Shown: positions 9,031 to 18,011 of the stretch, piece after piece
Layout: the number at the start of each line of letters is the position of its first letter
How positions within the stretch are numbered: position 1 is the stretch's first letter
Origin: JAIROC01 sp031553535
Lineage (GTDB): Bacteria; Bacteroidota; Bacteroidia; Bacteroidales; WCHB1-69
Reading direction: 5' to 3'
DNA length: 64,000 bases
Assembly: GCA_031553535.1 (NCBI GenBank)
Contig: JAVBLM010000031.1
Coordinates: 1 to 64,000 of the forward strand
The notes under the pieces: model-generated
Databases searched by the model: none
Seen by the model: only the letters and a program-made list of their open reading frames with translations
Told to the model about the DNA's origin: nothing
Made by a program: the position numbers and the translations under genes

Positions 9031-10473
9031 ATGCAACGAAAGTTTTTGGTAAATCTTTTTCTTTTCTTAGGGCTTAACCTGTTAATTAAGCCTTTTTGGA
9101 TATTTGGCATAGATAGAACAGTTCAAAATACAGTGGGGGAGTGTGCTTACGGGATTTATTTTGCGCTGTTTAATTTTTCCATGATTTTCAATATGCTGCT
9201 CGATTTTGGAATAACCAATTTCAATAATCGCAGTGTTGCCCGTTCAAAAGATTTTCTTGAAGAAGGCTTTTCCCGCATATTTACACTAAAACTGCTTTTA
9301 GGGATATTTTATATACTATTTGTACTGGTGGCCGGTTGGGTAGTTGGTTATGATGAATATCAGTATAAACTTCTTATTCCTCTTGTGATTAATCAGTTCC
9401 TATCCGGCTTTATTCTCTACTTACGATCAAATGTTTCCGGTTTACTGATGTTTAAAACAGATAGTTTATTATCAGTAGTAGATCGTATTATCATGATTAT
9501 TTGTTGTAGTATATTGCTATGGGGAAATGTAACCGATATTCCTTTTCAGATAGAATGGTTTGTCTACATACAAACATTTGCTTATTTGTTTACTATAGCC
9601 ATTGCATTACCTATCGTTTTGAAGAAGGCAGAATTTAAAGCACCTTATGTTGACTGGAAATATTTCAAATATATTCTTCGTCAGAGCATTCCTTTTGCGT
9701 TACTGGCATTACTGACAAATTTACACAACCGGACAGATTCCGTATTCTTGGAAAGATTATTGCCTTTTGGATTAGGGGCAGAACAGGCAGGGATATATGC
9801 ATCTGCTTTTCGTTTGCTCGATGCTGCGATGATTGTTGCTTATCTGTTTTCCGTTTTGCTGTTGCCGTTGTTTGCTCGCATGATGGCGGAGAAAGAGTCG
9901 GTAAACTCATTAGTTAAGACATCTTTTACGCTTATTTTCATATATGGGATAGTCCTTGCTGTTTCTTCCTATTATTATAGTTATCCGTTAATGGAATTAC
10001 TTTACCATGATCATGTCCTAGAATCTTCTGATGTTTTTCAAATATTGATGCTAAGTATTGCCCCTTTATCGGCAACCTATATTTTTGGTTCTTTACTTAC
10101 CGCAAACGGTAATTTAAAGAAATTAAATATTATTGCCTTTATTGCGATGGTATTAAATATTGGTCTGAATGTTGTTTTGATTCCGAGGTATTTAGCAGCC
10201 GGCTCTGCAATAGCCAGTGTTTGTACGCAATTGTTTATAATTACAGCAGAGATTATTATTTCAGTTAAAGTTTTCTCATTAAGATTATCAAAAGGATATA
10301 TATTCCGCTTATTAGGTTTCCTTTTATTAACGGTTATTGTAGCCTGGCTTTCTTTGAGATTTCCGTTTACTTGGAGTGTTAATTTTATTATAATGCTTTG
10401 CCTTTGCGGTTCTTTGAGTTTTCTTTTAGGGTTGATAAAACCAAAAGAGATAATTTCACTCATAAGAAAGTAA
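9031..10473 (+). CDS. Wzx-type polysaccharide/oligosaccharide flippase
   Basis: 480 residues, almost entirely hydrophobic, with 12 or more predicted membrane helices. The N-terminal region (LINKPFW-like IKPFWIFGIDRTVQN, then GIYFALFNFSMIFNMLLDFGITNFNNR) has the pattern of the MATE/MVF superfamily polysaccharide transporters, and so does the mid-protein segment around AGIYASAFRLLDA. Members move lipid-linked glycans across the inner membrane. No glycan gene cluster surrounds it; the nearest partner is the glycosyltransferase at 3918. It converges with thrS, and the 50 bp between them shows no obvious terminator. Confidence 0.85.
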   Translation: MQRKFLVNLFLFLGLNLLIKPFWIFGIDRTVQNTVGECAYGIYFALFNFSMIFNMLLDFGITNFNNRSVARSKDFLEEGFSRIFTLKLLLGIFYILFVLVAGWVVGYDEYQYKLLIPLVINQFLSGFILYLRSNVSGLLMFKTDSLLSVVDRIIMIICCSILLWGNVTDIPFQIEWFVYIQTFAYLFTIAIALPIVLKKAEFKAPYVDWKYFKYILRQSIPFALLALLTNLHNRTDSVFLERLLPFGLGAEQAGIYASAFRLLDAAMIVAYLFSVLLLPLFARMMAEKESVNSLVKTSFTLIFIYGIVLAVSSYYYSYPLMELLYHDHVLESSDVFQILMLSIAPLSATYIFGSLLTANGNLKKLNIIAFIAMVLNIGLNVVLIPRYLAAGSAIASVCTQLFIITAEIIISVKVFSLRLSKGYIFRLLGFLLLTVIVAWLSLRFPFTWSVNFIIMLCLCGSLSFLLGLIKPKEIISLIRK

Positions 10474-10523
10474 AATTATCCCTTTAAATATATATAGATC
10501 GGGTTAATCTAGAAAAGACCTTG

Positions 10524-12464
10524 CTATTCGGAAGAAAGCAGTTCTTCTATTTGGGAATTAATCAGTGTTGCAAATCCATCAATAGTCATTGAACCCAGGT
10601 CCCCAACTCCATGTTGACGGATTGATACTGAATTTTCATTCATTTCTTTTTCTCCGACAATGATCATATAGGGTATCTTTTGTAATTCGGCATCCCTGAT
10701 CTTTTTCCCTGTCTTTTCGCTTCTATCATCGATTGTTACACGGACATCCATTTTGGATAGTTTCTTACATACTTCTTCCGCATATTCTTGGTACTTGTCG
10801 CTAATAGGCAAAATAATGGCTTGAGTAGGAGTTAACCATAAAGGAAAGTTTCCTCCCGTATGCTCGATTAATACGGCAACAAAACGTTCCATAGATCCGA
10901 ATGGAGCACGATGTATCATAATAGGACGATGTTTTAGATTGTCACTACCTATATACTCCAGATCGAAACGTTCGGGAAGATTATAATCTACCTGTATTGT
11001 GCCTAATTGCCATTTTCTTCCGATAGCATCTTTTACCATAAAATCCAGCTTCGGACCATAGAATGCAGCTTCGCCGATTTCTACGGTGGTGTTCAAATTA
11101 CGTTGTTTTGCAGCATGCATAATTGCGTCTTCCGCTTTTTGCCAGTTTTCATCAGAACCGATATACTTTTCTTTATTGTCAGGATCTCTTAATGATATTT
11201 GAGCAGTGAATTCTTTGAAGTCAAGTGTTTTGAATATATATAATACAATATCGATTACCTTGCAGAATTCTTCTTCCAATTGTTCCGGTGTACAGAAAAT
11301 ATGTGCATCGTCTTGTGTAAATCCTCTTACCCGTGTAAGTCCATGCAATTCGCCGCTTTGTTCATAACGGTAAACCGTTCCAAACTCGGCAATCCGTAGA
11401 GGAAGGTCTTTATAAGAATGCGGTTTACTTGCGTAGATTTCGCAGTGATGGGGACAATTCATCGGTTTCAGGAAAAACTCTTCTCCTTCTTGGGGTGTGG
11501 TAATTGGCCTGAATGAATCGGCTCCGTATTTCTGAAAGTGCCCGGATGTTTTATACAACTCTACATTACCAATGTGAGGACAGATCACCTGTTGGTAACC
11601 ATATTCCTTTTGCACTTTTTTGAGAAAGTTTTCCAGCCTTTCCCGTAAGGCGGCACCTTTAGGCAGCCAAATAGGTAGTCCGACACCTACTTTCTGAGAA
11701 AAAGTGAATAATTCCATTTCTTTTCCCAATTTTCGATGGTCGCGTTTTTTTGCTTCTTCCAACAATAACAGATATTCGTCAAGTTCTTTCTTCTTGGGGA
11801 AAGTAACTCCATAAATACGCGTTAATTGTTTCCGCTTTTCATCACCTCTCCAATAGGCACCGGCAAGATTTAACAGTTTTATTGCTTTAATAAATCCCAT
11901 ATTCGGAAGATGTGGCCCCCGGCACAGGTCAACAAAATCACCACTTTGATAGAATGTAATAGTCCCATCTTCCAGATCCCGGATAAGTTCTACCTTATAT
12001 TCATCTCCTTTTTTCTCAAAATAGCTTAATGCTTCTGCTTTGCTGACTTCTTTGCGAACGATAGGCTGCTTTTGAGCAACCAACTCTGCCATTTTGTCTT
12101 CAATCTTTTTGAAATCATCGGAAGAGATAGCATAATCTAAAAAATCAACATCGTAATAAAAGCCGGTCTCAATGGAAGGGCCTATTCCAAATTTCACTCC
12201 CGGGTAAAGAATCTCAATAGCTTCTGCCATAAGGTGGGCAGATGTATGCCAGAAAATATCTTTTCCCTCATCGTCGTTCCAGGTAATCAAACGAACCGTT
12301 GCATCATTGTTAATCGGGCGTTCAAGATCCCACATTGCCTTATTAACTTCTGCGGCAAATACATTGCGCGCCAATCCTTCACTGATGGATAAGGCTATAT
12401 CATACGAATTAATACCCTTTTGGTATTGTCTTACTGATCCGTCAGGTAATGTAATATTAATCAT
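10524..12464 (-). CDS. thrS: Threonyl-tRNA synthetase
   Basis: 646 residues, full length. An N-terminal TGS domain (1-62) precedes the editing domain with its HTSAH metal motif (H73, H77). The class II catalytic core contains the zinc-site MNCPHH and the motif 2 segment RIAEFGTVYRYEQSGEL. The anticodon-binding domain (about 540-640) ends the protein. It charges tRNA-Thr and clears mis-charged Ser. In many Bacteroidota thrS is followed by infC-rpmI-rplT; here a convergent flippase follows instead, so that cluster is split or elsewhere. A -7 box lies 30 bp upstream. Confidence 0.97.
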   Translation of the reverse strand: MINITLPDGSVRQYQKGINSYDIALSISEGLARNVFAAEVNKAMWDLERPINNDATVRLITWNDDEGKDIFWHTSAHLMAEAIEILYPGVKFGIGPSIETGFYYDVDFLDYAISSDDFKKIEDKMAELVAQKQPIVRKEVSKAEALSYFEKKGDEYKVELIRDLEDGTITFYQSGDFVDLCRGPHLPNMGFIKAIKLLNLAGAYWRGDEKRKQLTRIYGVTFPKKKELDEYLLLLEEAKKRDHRKLGKEMELFTFSQKVGVGLPIWLPKGAALRERLENFLKKVQKEYGYQQVICPHIGNVELYKTSGHFQKYGADSFRPITTPQEGEEFFLKPMNCPHHCEIYASKPHSYKDLPLRIAEFGTVYRYEQSGELHGLTRVRGFTQDDAHIFCTPEQLEEEFCKVIDIVLYIFKTLDFKEFTAQISLRDPDNKEKYIGSDENWQKAEDAIMHAAKQRNLNTTVEIGEAAFYGPKLDFMVKDAIGRKWQLGTIQVDYNLPERFDLEYIGSDNLKHRPIMIHRAPFGSMERFVAVLIEHTGGNFPLWLTPTQAIILPISDKYQEYAEEVCKKLSKMDVRVTIDDRSEKTGKKIRDAELQKIPYMIIVGEKEMNENSVSIRQHGVGDLGSMTIDGFATLINSQIEELLSSE

Positions 12465-12493
12465 TGTAAACTTCTTTCATTTTTATGAATTTG

Positions 12494-12501
12494 CAAAAAT
12501 A
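12494..12501 (-). promoter_or_regulatory. -7 box for thrS
   Basis: TATTTTTG on the minus strand, 30 bp upstream of the thrS ATG, matches TAnnTTTG. Confidence 0.55.
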
Positions 12502-12570
12502 CACGATTTTCTTTTATTCACGATATTACAAGTGAATACTTTTAATGAAATCGTTAATTAATTATATTAT

Positions 12571-12725
12571 AGAAGTAACACAAGTTATAAGAAATTACAG
12601 GAAGTTATAATTCACGAACACCTTCGTGTAGTTTCCTGCAATAACTATTTAGTGAATAGTAGTGTGCTTCTGCCGGTATTTCTATAAAAACAAATATTGC
12701 TCATTATTTAACTTGTGTAACTTCT
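12571..12725. repeat. MITE-like element, copy 2
   Basis: Left end AGAAGTAACACAAGTTA (12571-12587), right end TAACTTGTGTAACTTCT (12709-12725): a 17-bp terminal inverted repeat with one mismatch. The interior (about 12605-12650) contains a CGAACACCTTCGTGTAG stretch that recurs inverted in copy 3 at 44.4 kb. It lies in the gap between the thrS promoter and the DUF4295 gene and has no coding capacity. Confidence 0.7.
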
Positions 12726-12814
12726 TTTATAAAATAAAAAAAGGATAACACTATCCTTCTTTCTATATAATATATCTTGTCCATAACAAGATAAGCCATG
12801 TTAAACGTAATATA

Positions 12815-12970
12815 TTATTTCTGTGCCAAGAAATCTTGAACTTGCTCTGTCGGAACGATAGTTTCTTTGAATGTGTATGCACCCGTTTTAGCAGAACGCT
12901 CCATGCGGATTATTTTTGCAAAATCCTTACCTGTTGATTTCTTTAATGTTGCAACAACTTTCTTTGCCAT
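12815..12970 (-). CDS. DUF4295 family small protein
   Basis: A 51-residue protein, MAKKVVATLKKSTGKDFAK to the C-terminal QVQDFLAQK, rich in Lys. It matches the DUF4295 family, which in Bacteroidota sits directly after the ribosomal protein L33 gene. Here the spacing is 9 bp, so translational coupling with rpmG is likely. The partnership with ribosomal genes suggests a role on or near the ribosome, but that is inference. Confidence 0.9.
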   Translation of the reverse strand: MAKKVVATLKKSTGKDFAKIIRMERSAKTGAYTFKETIVPTEQVQDFLAQK

Positions 12971-12979
12971 ATCTACAAA

Positions 12980-13168
12980 CTATTTAATTTCTTTATGAAC
13001 GGTTACTTTTTTCAAAAACGGATTATATTTTTTCAACTCCAAACGATCCGGAGTGTTTTTGCGATTTTTAGTAGAAATGTATCTGGACATACCGGGAACT
13101 CCTGATGCTTTTTGCTCAGTACATTCTAAAATAATCTGTTGTCTTGCTTCTTTATTTTTCTTTGCCAT
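12980..13168 (-). CDS. rpmG: 50S ribosomal protein L33
   Basis: Starting at MAKKNKEARQQIILECTEQ gives 62 residues, the normal length for Bacteroidota L33. The core SRYISTKNRKNTPDRLELKKYNP is the family signature; only one Cys (C15) remains, so this is a zinc-free type. A longer reading from 13198 would run into the promoter box and is rejected. In most relatives rpmB (L28) precedes this gene; here upstream is a non-coding 450 bp and a separate promoter. Confidence 0.95.
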   Translation of the reverse strand: MAKKNKEARQQIILECTEQKASGVPGMSRYISTKNRKNTPDRLELKKYNPFLKKVTVHKEIK

Positions 13169-13195
13169 CGTTTTTATACTTTTACTTTCGGACTG

Positions 13196-13203
13196 CAAAA
13201 GTA
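13196..13203 (-). promoter_or_regulatory. -7 box for rpmG-DUF4295
   Basis: TACTTTTG on the minus strand, 28 bp upstream of the rpmG ATG. It gives the two-gene unit its own promoter. Confidence 0.65.
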
Positions 13204-13623
13204 CAACTTTTTTTTATATGAATGTTCTCTTTTTATTTTTTATTTTCATATCTGCTTTCTTTACGTTCTTCCCATTATTTACAAGGCACAACCTTTGTTG
13301 ATAAACGGGCTAAGTCAAGGGGCATTAGCCCAACTATCGCTTAGTTCTTTTTACAACTTCTGATTAACGAGAAAATTGTCATTTTGACATTTTTTTCTTC
13401 AAATACTACAAAATAATCTTTTTTTTAGTTTTCCGAGAAGAAAAATATTTTTTATACGGTTAAAAAAAAATAGATAAACACATATGTCTTATTTTTTTCT
13501 ATTTGATAATGAGCAAGTAATAAAAAATAAATCCTTTAATACAAGTAATTGAAAAAGGTAAAGAAAAAAGCTGTAACTTACAAAGCGAAATTAAAACGAT
13601 TATTTAACTAAAAAAATTAAATT
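13204..13623. other. Non-coding AT-rich gap
   Basis: Divergent promoter region between rpmG and the 200-aa gene. Long A and T runs dominate 13380-13530. No repeat family member or structured RNA was recognised. Confidence 0.5.
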
Positions 13624-14226
13624 ATGGCTGATGATAGAATATTAAAAGTTACGGCTCATAGAAATCCCAGTCCCACAGGATGGGGGGATAAATGGGTAGG
13701 TGTAGCCAGGGTTGTTGATGAAAATGGATTTGAACACAATCACAAAGGGTATGGAGATACAAAAAGCGAAGCAAAGAGAAATGCAATAAATGCTGTATTT
13801 TCCATTCTTGAAAATTCCGGAATAGGATTTGACAGAGACAGTGTTATTGTTGATATTACATCACCTAATATTGATGCAAAAGTCGAGGCAGGAAGATTAG
13901 TTGAATTTACGATGGATGATCCCGTCGGCAATGAGGGTGATAGAAAAACATTTACAACCGAATACATTCCTCAAAATGCTGCATTCTGGTTATTCGGAAT
14001 GGAGTGTTGTTTTGATAGTACTTTATCGGAGAAGTATGAGCTCGTTTCAACGATGTTGAAAGTATGGGGTGTGTTTAGAGGAGGTGATAGCCAAGATTCC
14101 GTGATGGCCTTACACAATATGTCCTTCGAAATATTTGAGGCAATTGCAAAACGCGAATGGACAGAAATAACAATGACAATAAATGCAGAAGGTATAATCA
14201 CAAATTGGGAACTTATTAACGATTAG
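13624..14226 (+). CDS. Hypothetical protein, 200 aa
   Basis: Not recognised. The protein is acidic, has no signal peptide or membrane helix, and so should be cytoplasmic. Residues 1-65 (ILKVTAHRNPSPTGWGDKWVGVARV... GDTKSEAKRNAINAVFSIL) read as a small alpha/beta fold with two or three strands and a helix; a loose similarity to double-stranded-RNA-binding folds (the KSEAKRNAINAVF helix) can be imagined but is not supported by key residues. The C-terminal half contains several aromatic and Met-rich segments. Start: ATG after an A-rich tract. The next gene lies 28 bp downstream on the same strand, so they may form an operon. Confidence 0.7.
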   Translation: MADDRILKVTAHRNPSPTGWGDKWVGVARVVDENGFEHNHKGYGDTKSEAKRNAINAVFSILENSGIGFDRDSVIVDITSPNIDAKVEAGRLVEFTMDDPVGNEGDRKTFTTEYIPQNAAFWLFGMECCFDSTLSEKYELVSTMLKVWGVFRGGDSQDSVMALHNMSFEIFEAIAKREWTEITMTINAEGIITNWELIND

Positions 14227-14254
14227 TTTTTTGTTATTATAAAAATATATAAAA

Positions 14255-14884
14255 ATGCAAAAGACGAAATATTATATAGGGATTTTATTCATTGCTGTTT
14301 TGTTCAATTCGAGTTCGTATCCAAGTAAAAAATCTTATGCGGATTTGTATGAAGATCAGAAAATATTCATGGCAAAGTCTTGTGTTAGTGCCGATAATTA
14401 TCGGATGATGTATCATGGTTGGGGAACGAAGGAAGAACGTGTTTACCTGGATGAAAAATCCCCTTTGCTTATTCCCGATACAGTTTTATTTAGAGAACGG
14501 TATAATGCTCCTTTTCATTTATCACGGATTATACATAATAAAGAAGAAAGAAAGGAATTCAACAGGAAAATAAAAGAGGGTGAAAAATTGCCTATGACAT
14601 GTATTACCTACGAACAAGCTCAATTGTACCTGGATTGTTTAACAAAAATAAAAATGTTTAGCCCTGATGAAATTTCAATACGGTATGGGGTGTCAATACA
14701 ATACTCCTTACCTACTTTAGAAGAGTATGAGTTTGCTTTAAAAAAGAAAATACTCACAGATGGAGCGGAGTATTTAGCAGATGGAAATATAGTTCTTATA
14801 GACACTAAAAACAAAAAACTGGAAGTCGTTACCTCTACAGAGATACCTGTTCGATTCAGAATAGTAATCCATAGAATTTCTTAA
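14255..14884 (+). CDS. Secreted protein resembling a reduced formylglycine-generating-enzyme (SUMF1) fold
   Basis: 209 residues with an N-terminal hydrophobic signal (about 1-22). Residues 115-150 read MTCITYEQAQLYLDCLTKI ... YSLPTLEEYEFAL, closely following the VTWEDAxAYCxWL ... RLPTEAEWEYA pattern of the FGE-sulfatase/SUMF1 family, and the end (VRFRIVIH) resembles the family's GFRVV strand. The long middle insertion with WG...D...N motifs that makes up most of that family is missing, and the catalytic Cys pair cannot be placed. It is therefore probably a non-enzymatic structural or binding relative, as in some gliding-motility lipoproteins. No lipobox is present. Function is inference. Confidence 0.6.
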   Translation: MQKTKYYIGILFIAVLFNSSSYPSKKSYADLYEDQKIFMAKSCVSADNYRMMYHGWGTKEERVYLDEKSPLLIPDTVLFRERYNAPFHLSRIIHNKEERKEFNRKIKEGEKLPMTCITYEQAQLYLDCLTKIKMFSPDEISIRYGVSIQYSLPTLEEYEFALKKKILTDGAEYLADGNIVLIDTKNKKLEVVTSTEIPVRFRIVIHRIS

Positions 14885-14896
14885 GGATGAGAAATA

Positions 14897-14988
14897 CCTC
14901 CGTGCGCCTGAGGCTATACCCCAAGGGATGACGTTCGGACAATGGCTGTCCTTGTCTACTTGATCCATATCGGCTGAGCCTGATAAAC
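14897..14988 (+). repeat. Left arm of an imperfect inverted repeat around the P-type ATPase gene
   Basis: Runs from CCTCCGTGCGCCTGAGG to GCCTGATAAAC. The reverse complement of 17915-18000 runs from CCTCGTCCGCTTGAGG to GCCTGATAAAC, with TTCGGAC.ATGG conserved in between. Both arms are more GC-rich than their surroundings. Confidence 0.7.
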
Positions 14989-15190
14989 GATAAAATCCCA
15001 GAAAATTTGTATCAAAACATCAACATTATCTCATGCGTTTCGATGTTCTTACATGCTTTGCGGTTACTTTACACTTTGCATGATGGCAATATGTTATTTA
15101 TTGATTAGCTAATTGGCTAATTGATTTATGTCTTTTTCATACGTTTATTGGTATGGTTTGTGCACATTTTATGCTTACCATTAAAAATTG

Positions 15191-17848
15191 ATGAATATGT
15201 CTTCTACTAATTTTTATAATTTCTCTGTCAAAGATACAGAGAAGTACTTTACCACCTCAATCTCATCGGGATTATCAGATAGCGAAGCAGAAGAACGTAT
15301 CCTAAAATATGGATACAATGAGTTTAAAAAGAAAAAGCACAAGAGCCTTCTGATGAAGTTTTTAAATCAGTTCAAAAGTTTCATGATCATTGTATTGTTA
15401 ATTGCGGCTGTAATATCAGGTGTTGTTGGCTATTTGAACGGGGAGGGCTTTACAGATGCTATTATTATTATGGTGATTGTTATTCTCAATGCCTGTATCG
15501 GAGTTGCACAGGAGGCGAAGGCAGAAAAATCGTTGGATGCACTGGAAAAAATGTCGTCTCCGCATACAAAGGTTATCCGAAATGGCCATATAAGCGTTAT
15601 AGAATCTAAAAATGTTGTTCCCGGTGATATTGTAATCTTGGAAACAGGCGATTCTGTTCCTGCTGATATTCGACTTGTAGAGGCCGTAAACCTGAAAATC
15701 CAGGAGGCGGCATTAACAGGTGAATCGGTTCCGGAGGAAAAAATCACGGACGCAATAGAGGGCGAAGTGTCATTGGGGGATAGAGACAATATGGCATACG
15801 CTTCATGTAGCGTTTCATACGGGAGAGGAAAAGGCATCGTAGTTGCTACCGGGATGTATTCGGAAGTAGGAAAGATAGCCGCTATGATTCAGTCTGTTCC
15901 GGATACACTAACACCGATGCAGAAGCGTCTGGATAAACTGGGAAAGACACTGGGAATTGCAGCGCTTATAATTTGCGGTGTAATATTTATTGTAGGAATC
16001 ATATATGGGCGGGGTCTTTTAGACATGTTTATGACGGCCGTTAGTTTGGCAGCAGCTGCTATTCCGGAAGGATTGCCCGCTGTTTCGACTATCGTTTTAG
16101 CGGTAGGAGTTCAACGTTTAGTTAAAAAGAATGCGATTGTTAGGACATTACCTTCGGTGGAAACGCTGGGAAGTACACAAGTAATTTGTTCCGATAAAAC
16201 GGGGACACTTACTCAGAACCGCATGACAGTTGTACGATTATATACGGATGAGAAGATAGAAGATGCTGCAAGTATCGTAAAATGTTTATCCGATTCCGAC
16301 AAGCAACTTCTTACAACTGCAATTTTAGCCAATGATGCCCATTTAATAGAGGAAGATGACGTATGGCATTCCGCAGGAGATCCTACCGAAACAGCCATAT
16401 TGGATTTAGGATTAAAAACTGATTTAACAAAAAACACTTTGGAAGAAGATGCTCCCCGGATTGCTGAAATTCCTTTTGATTCGCAGCGGAAGATGATGAC
16501 GACCGTACATAACCGCGGTGGAGAACTTTTGGTGTTTACGAAAGGTGGACTGGATGAATTATTAAGTTGTTGTGACCGGATTTATGATAAGAATATCGTT
16601 AGAAATATTACGGAAGAGGATATCGTCAAAATAACAGAAGCAAATCTCCATATGGCGGAAAATGCTTTACGCGTACTGGCAGTTGGAACGAAAGAAATAG
16701 AACAGCTTCCGGAAAAGATAGAACCTTCTACACTTGAAAAGAACTTGATCTTTCTGGGAATGCTTGGAATGATCGATCCTCCCCGGGAAGAAGTGAAAGC
16801 CGCGGTTGAAAAATGCCGTACCGCAGGAATAAAACCGGTTATGATAACGGGAGACCATAAGATTACTGCTATTGCTATTGCTGAATCGTTAGGGATAAAA
16901 ACAAAAGACGATAAGGCCTTGACGGGTATGGATGTCGAGAAAATGTCCGATGAGCAATTGAAGGAGACTGTAGAATCCGTGGCAGTTTATGCACGGGTTT
17001 CTCCGGAACACAAAGTCCGTATCGTGAAGGCATTTCAATCCAATGGAGATATTGTTGCCATGACAGGGGATGGTGTAAATGATGCTCCTGCCCTTAAATT
17101 GGCAGATATTGGCGTAGCCATGGGAATTGTAGGAACCGATGTTGCGAAAGAAGCTGCGGATATAGTGCTTACGGATGATAATTTTGCCACGATTGTAACC
17201 GCTGTCGAAGAGGGAAGGCGCATATATGACAATATTCTAAAAGCAATTCAGTTTATGCTTTCGACAAATATCGGGGAAATATTAGTGTTGTTTGTAGCGG
17301 TAATGGCAAATTGGGCCGTACCTTTATTACCGATTCATATTCTATGGATAAATCTGGTTACCGATAGTTTGCCGGCATTGGCGCTTAGTGTAGATCCTGC
17401 CGTACCGGATATTATGAACCGTAAGCCTATGGATACGAAACGAGGAATTATGACAGGTGTTTTCGCAACCCGTATTTTCTTACAGGGAGGGATGATAGGG
17501 GCACTTTCGTTAACCGCTTATATTATAGGGATGCAATATAGTATTGAAGTTGCACAAACGATGACCTTTGCCGTTTTGGCGATATGCCAGATCACACATG
17601 CTTTTAATGTTCGCTCAACAACTCATACTGCCTTTAGAGGGATGTTTAAAAATAAATACCTTTTAGGAGCATTGGCCATTGTTTTGGCGTTGATGCTGCT
17701 TGTACTTGAAATACCTTTTTTCCATACTGTTTTCCATGTGACTACGCTTACGGGTAATCAGTGGCTTTGGGTGGTATTGTTGTCGATTGCACCTCTACCG
17801 ATTATGGAATTAGTTAAGGCAGTGGAAAAGTTGTTCCGGAAGAAATAG
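15191..17848 (+). CDS. Calcium-translocating P-type ATPase (PMCA/SERCA type)
   Basis: 885 residues from the first ATG (15191). The cation-ATPase N-terminal domain is at about 10-80. TGESVPE forms the actuator loop, PEGLPA (about 293-298) is the M4 ion-binding motif, and DKTGTLTQ carries the phosphorylated Asp at about 336. Further on are TGDHKITA, MTGDGVNDAPALK for the hinge, and NLVTDSLPALAL in M6. The M4 PEGLPA plus M6 N..TD motif set is that of Ca2+ pumps. It exports Ca2+ or a related cation across the inner membrane. It stands alone and is bounded on both sides by inverted repeat arms, which is unusual for a housekeeping pump and could mean it was moved as a cassette. Confidence 0.95.
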   Translation: MNMSSTNFYNFSVKDTEKYFTTSISSGLSDSEAEERILKYGYNEFKKKKHKSLLMKFLNQFKSFMIIVLLIAAVISGVVGYLNGEGFTDAIIIMVIVILNACIGVAQEAKAEKSLDALEKMSSPHTKVIRNGHISVIESKNVVPGDIVILETGDSVPADIRLVEAVNLKIQEAALTGESVPEEKITDAIEGEVSLGDRDNMAYASCSVSYGRGKGIVVATGMYSEVGKIAAMIQSVPDTLTPMQKRLDKLGKTLGIAALIICGVIFIVGIIYGRGLLDMFMTAVSLAAAAIPEGLPAVSTIVLAVGVQRLVKKNAIVRTLPSVETLGSTQVICSDKTGTLTQNRMTVVRLYTDEKIEDAASIVKCLSDSDKQLLTTAILANDAHLIEEDDVWHSAGDPTETAILDLGLKTDLTKNTLEEDAPRIAEIPFDSQRKMMTTVHNRGGELLVFTKGGLDELLSCCDRIYDKNIVRNITEEDIVKITEANLHMAENALRVLAVGTKEIEQLPEKIEPSTLEKNLIFLGMLGMIDPPREEVKAAVEKCRTAGIKPVMITGDHKITAIAIAESLGIKTKDDKALTGMDVEKMSDEQLKETVESVAVYARVSPEHKVRIVKAFQSNGDIVAMTGDGVNDAPALKLADIGVAMGIVGTDVAKEAADIVLTDDNFATIVTAVEEGRRIYDNILKAIQFMLSTNIGEILVLFVAVMANWAVPLLPIHILWINLVTDSLPALALSVDPAVPDIMNRKPMDTKRGIMTGVFATRIFLQGGMIGALSLTAYIIGMQYSIEVAQTMTFAVLAICQITHAFNVRSTTHTAFRGMFKNKYLLGALAIVLALMLLVLEIPFFHTVFHVTTLTGNQWLWVVLLSIAPLPIMELVKAVEKLFRKK

Positions 17849-17914
17849 ATCAATTAGCCGGTTAGTAATTGAACTGAATAACCAACTCAACAACCCAACA
17901 TGATTTGTTTTGTT

Positions 17915-18000
17915 GTTTATCAGGCAGAGCCTGTATTGATAAAATGGATGAGGCAAAACCATCGTCCGAATAATAGCGACACAACCTCAAGCGGACGAGG
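17915..18000 (-). repeat. Right arm of the inverted repeat around the P-type ATPase gene
   Basis: Inverted counterpart of 14897-14988. GTTTATCAGGC at 17915-17925 pairs with GCCTGATAAAC of the left arm, and the outer end near 17975-18000 pairs with CCTCCGTGCGCCTGAGG. The distance between arms is about 2.9 kb. Confidence 0.7.
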
Positions 18001-18011
18001 GTTATGTAAGA

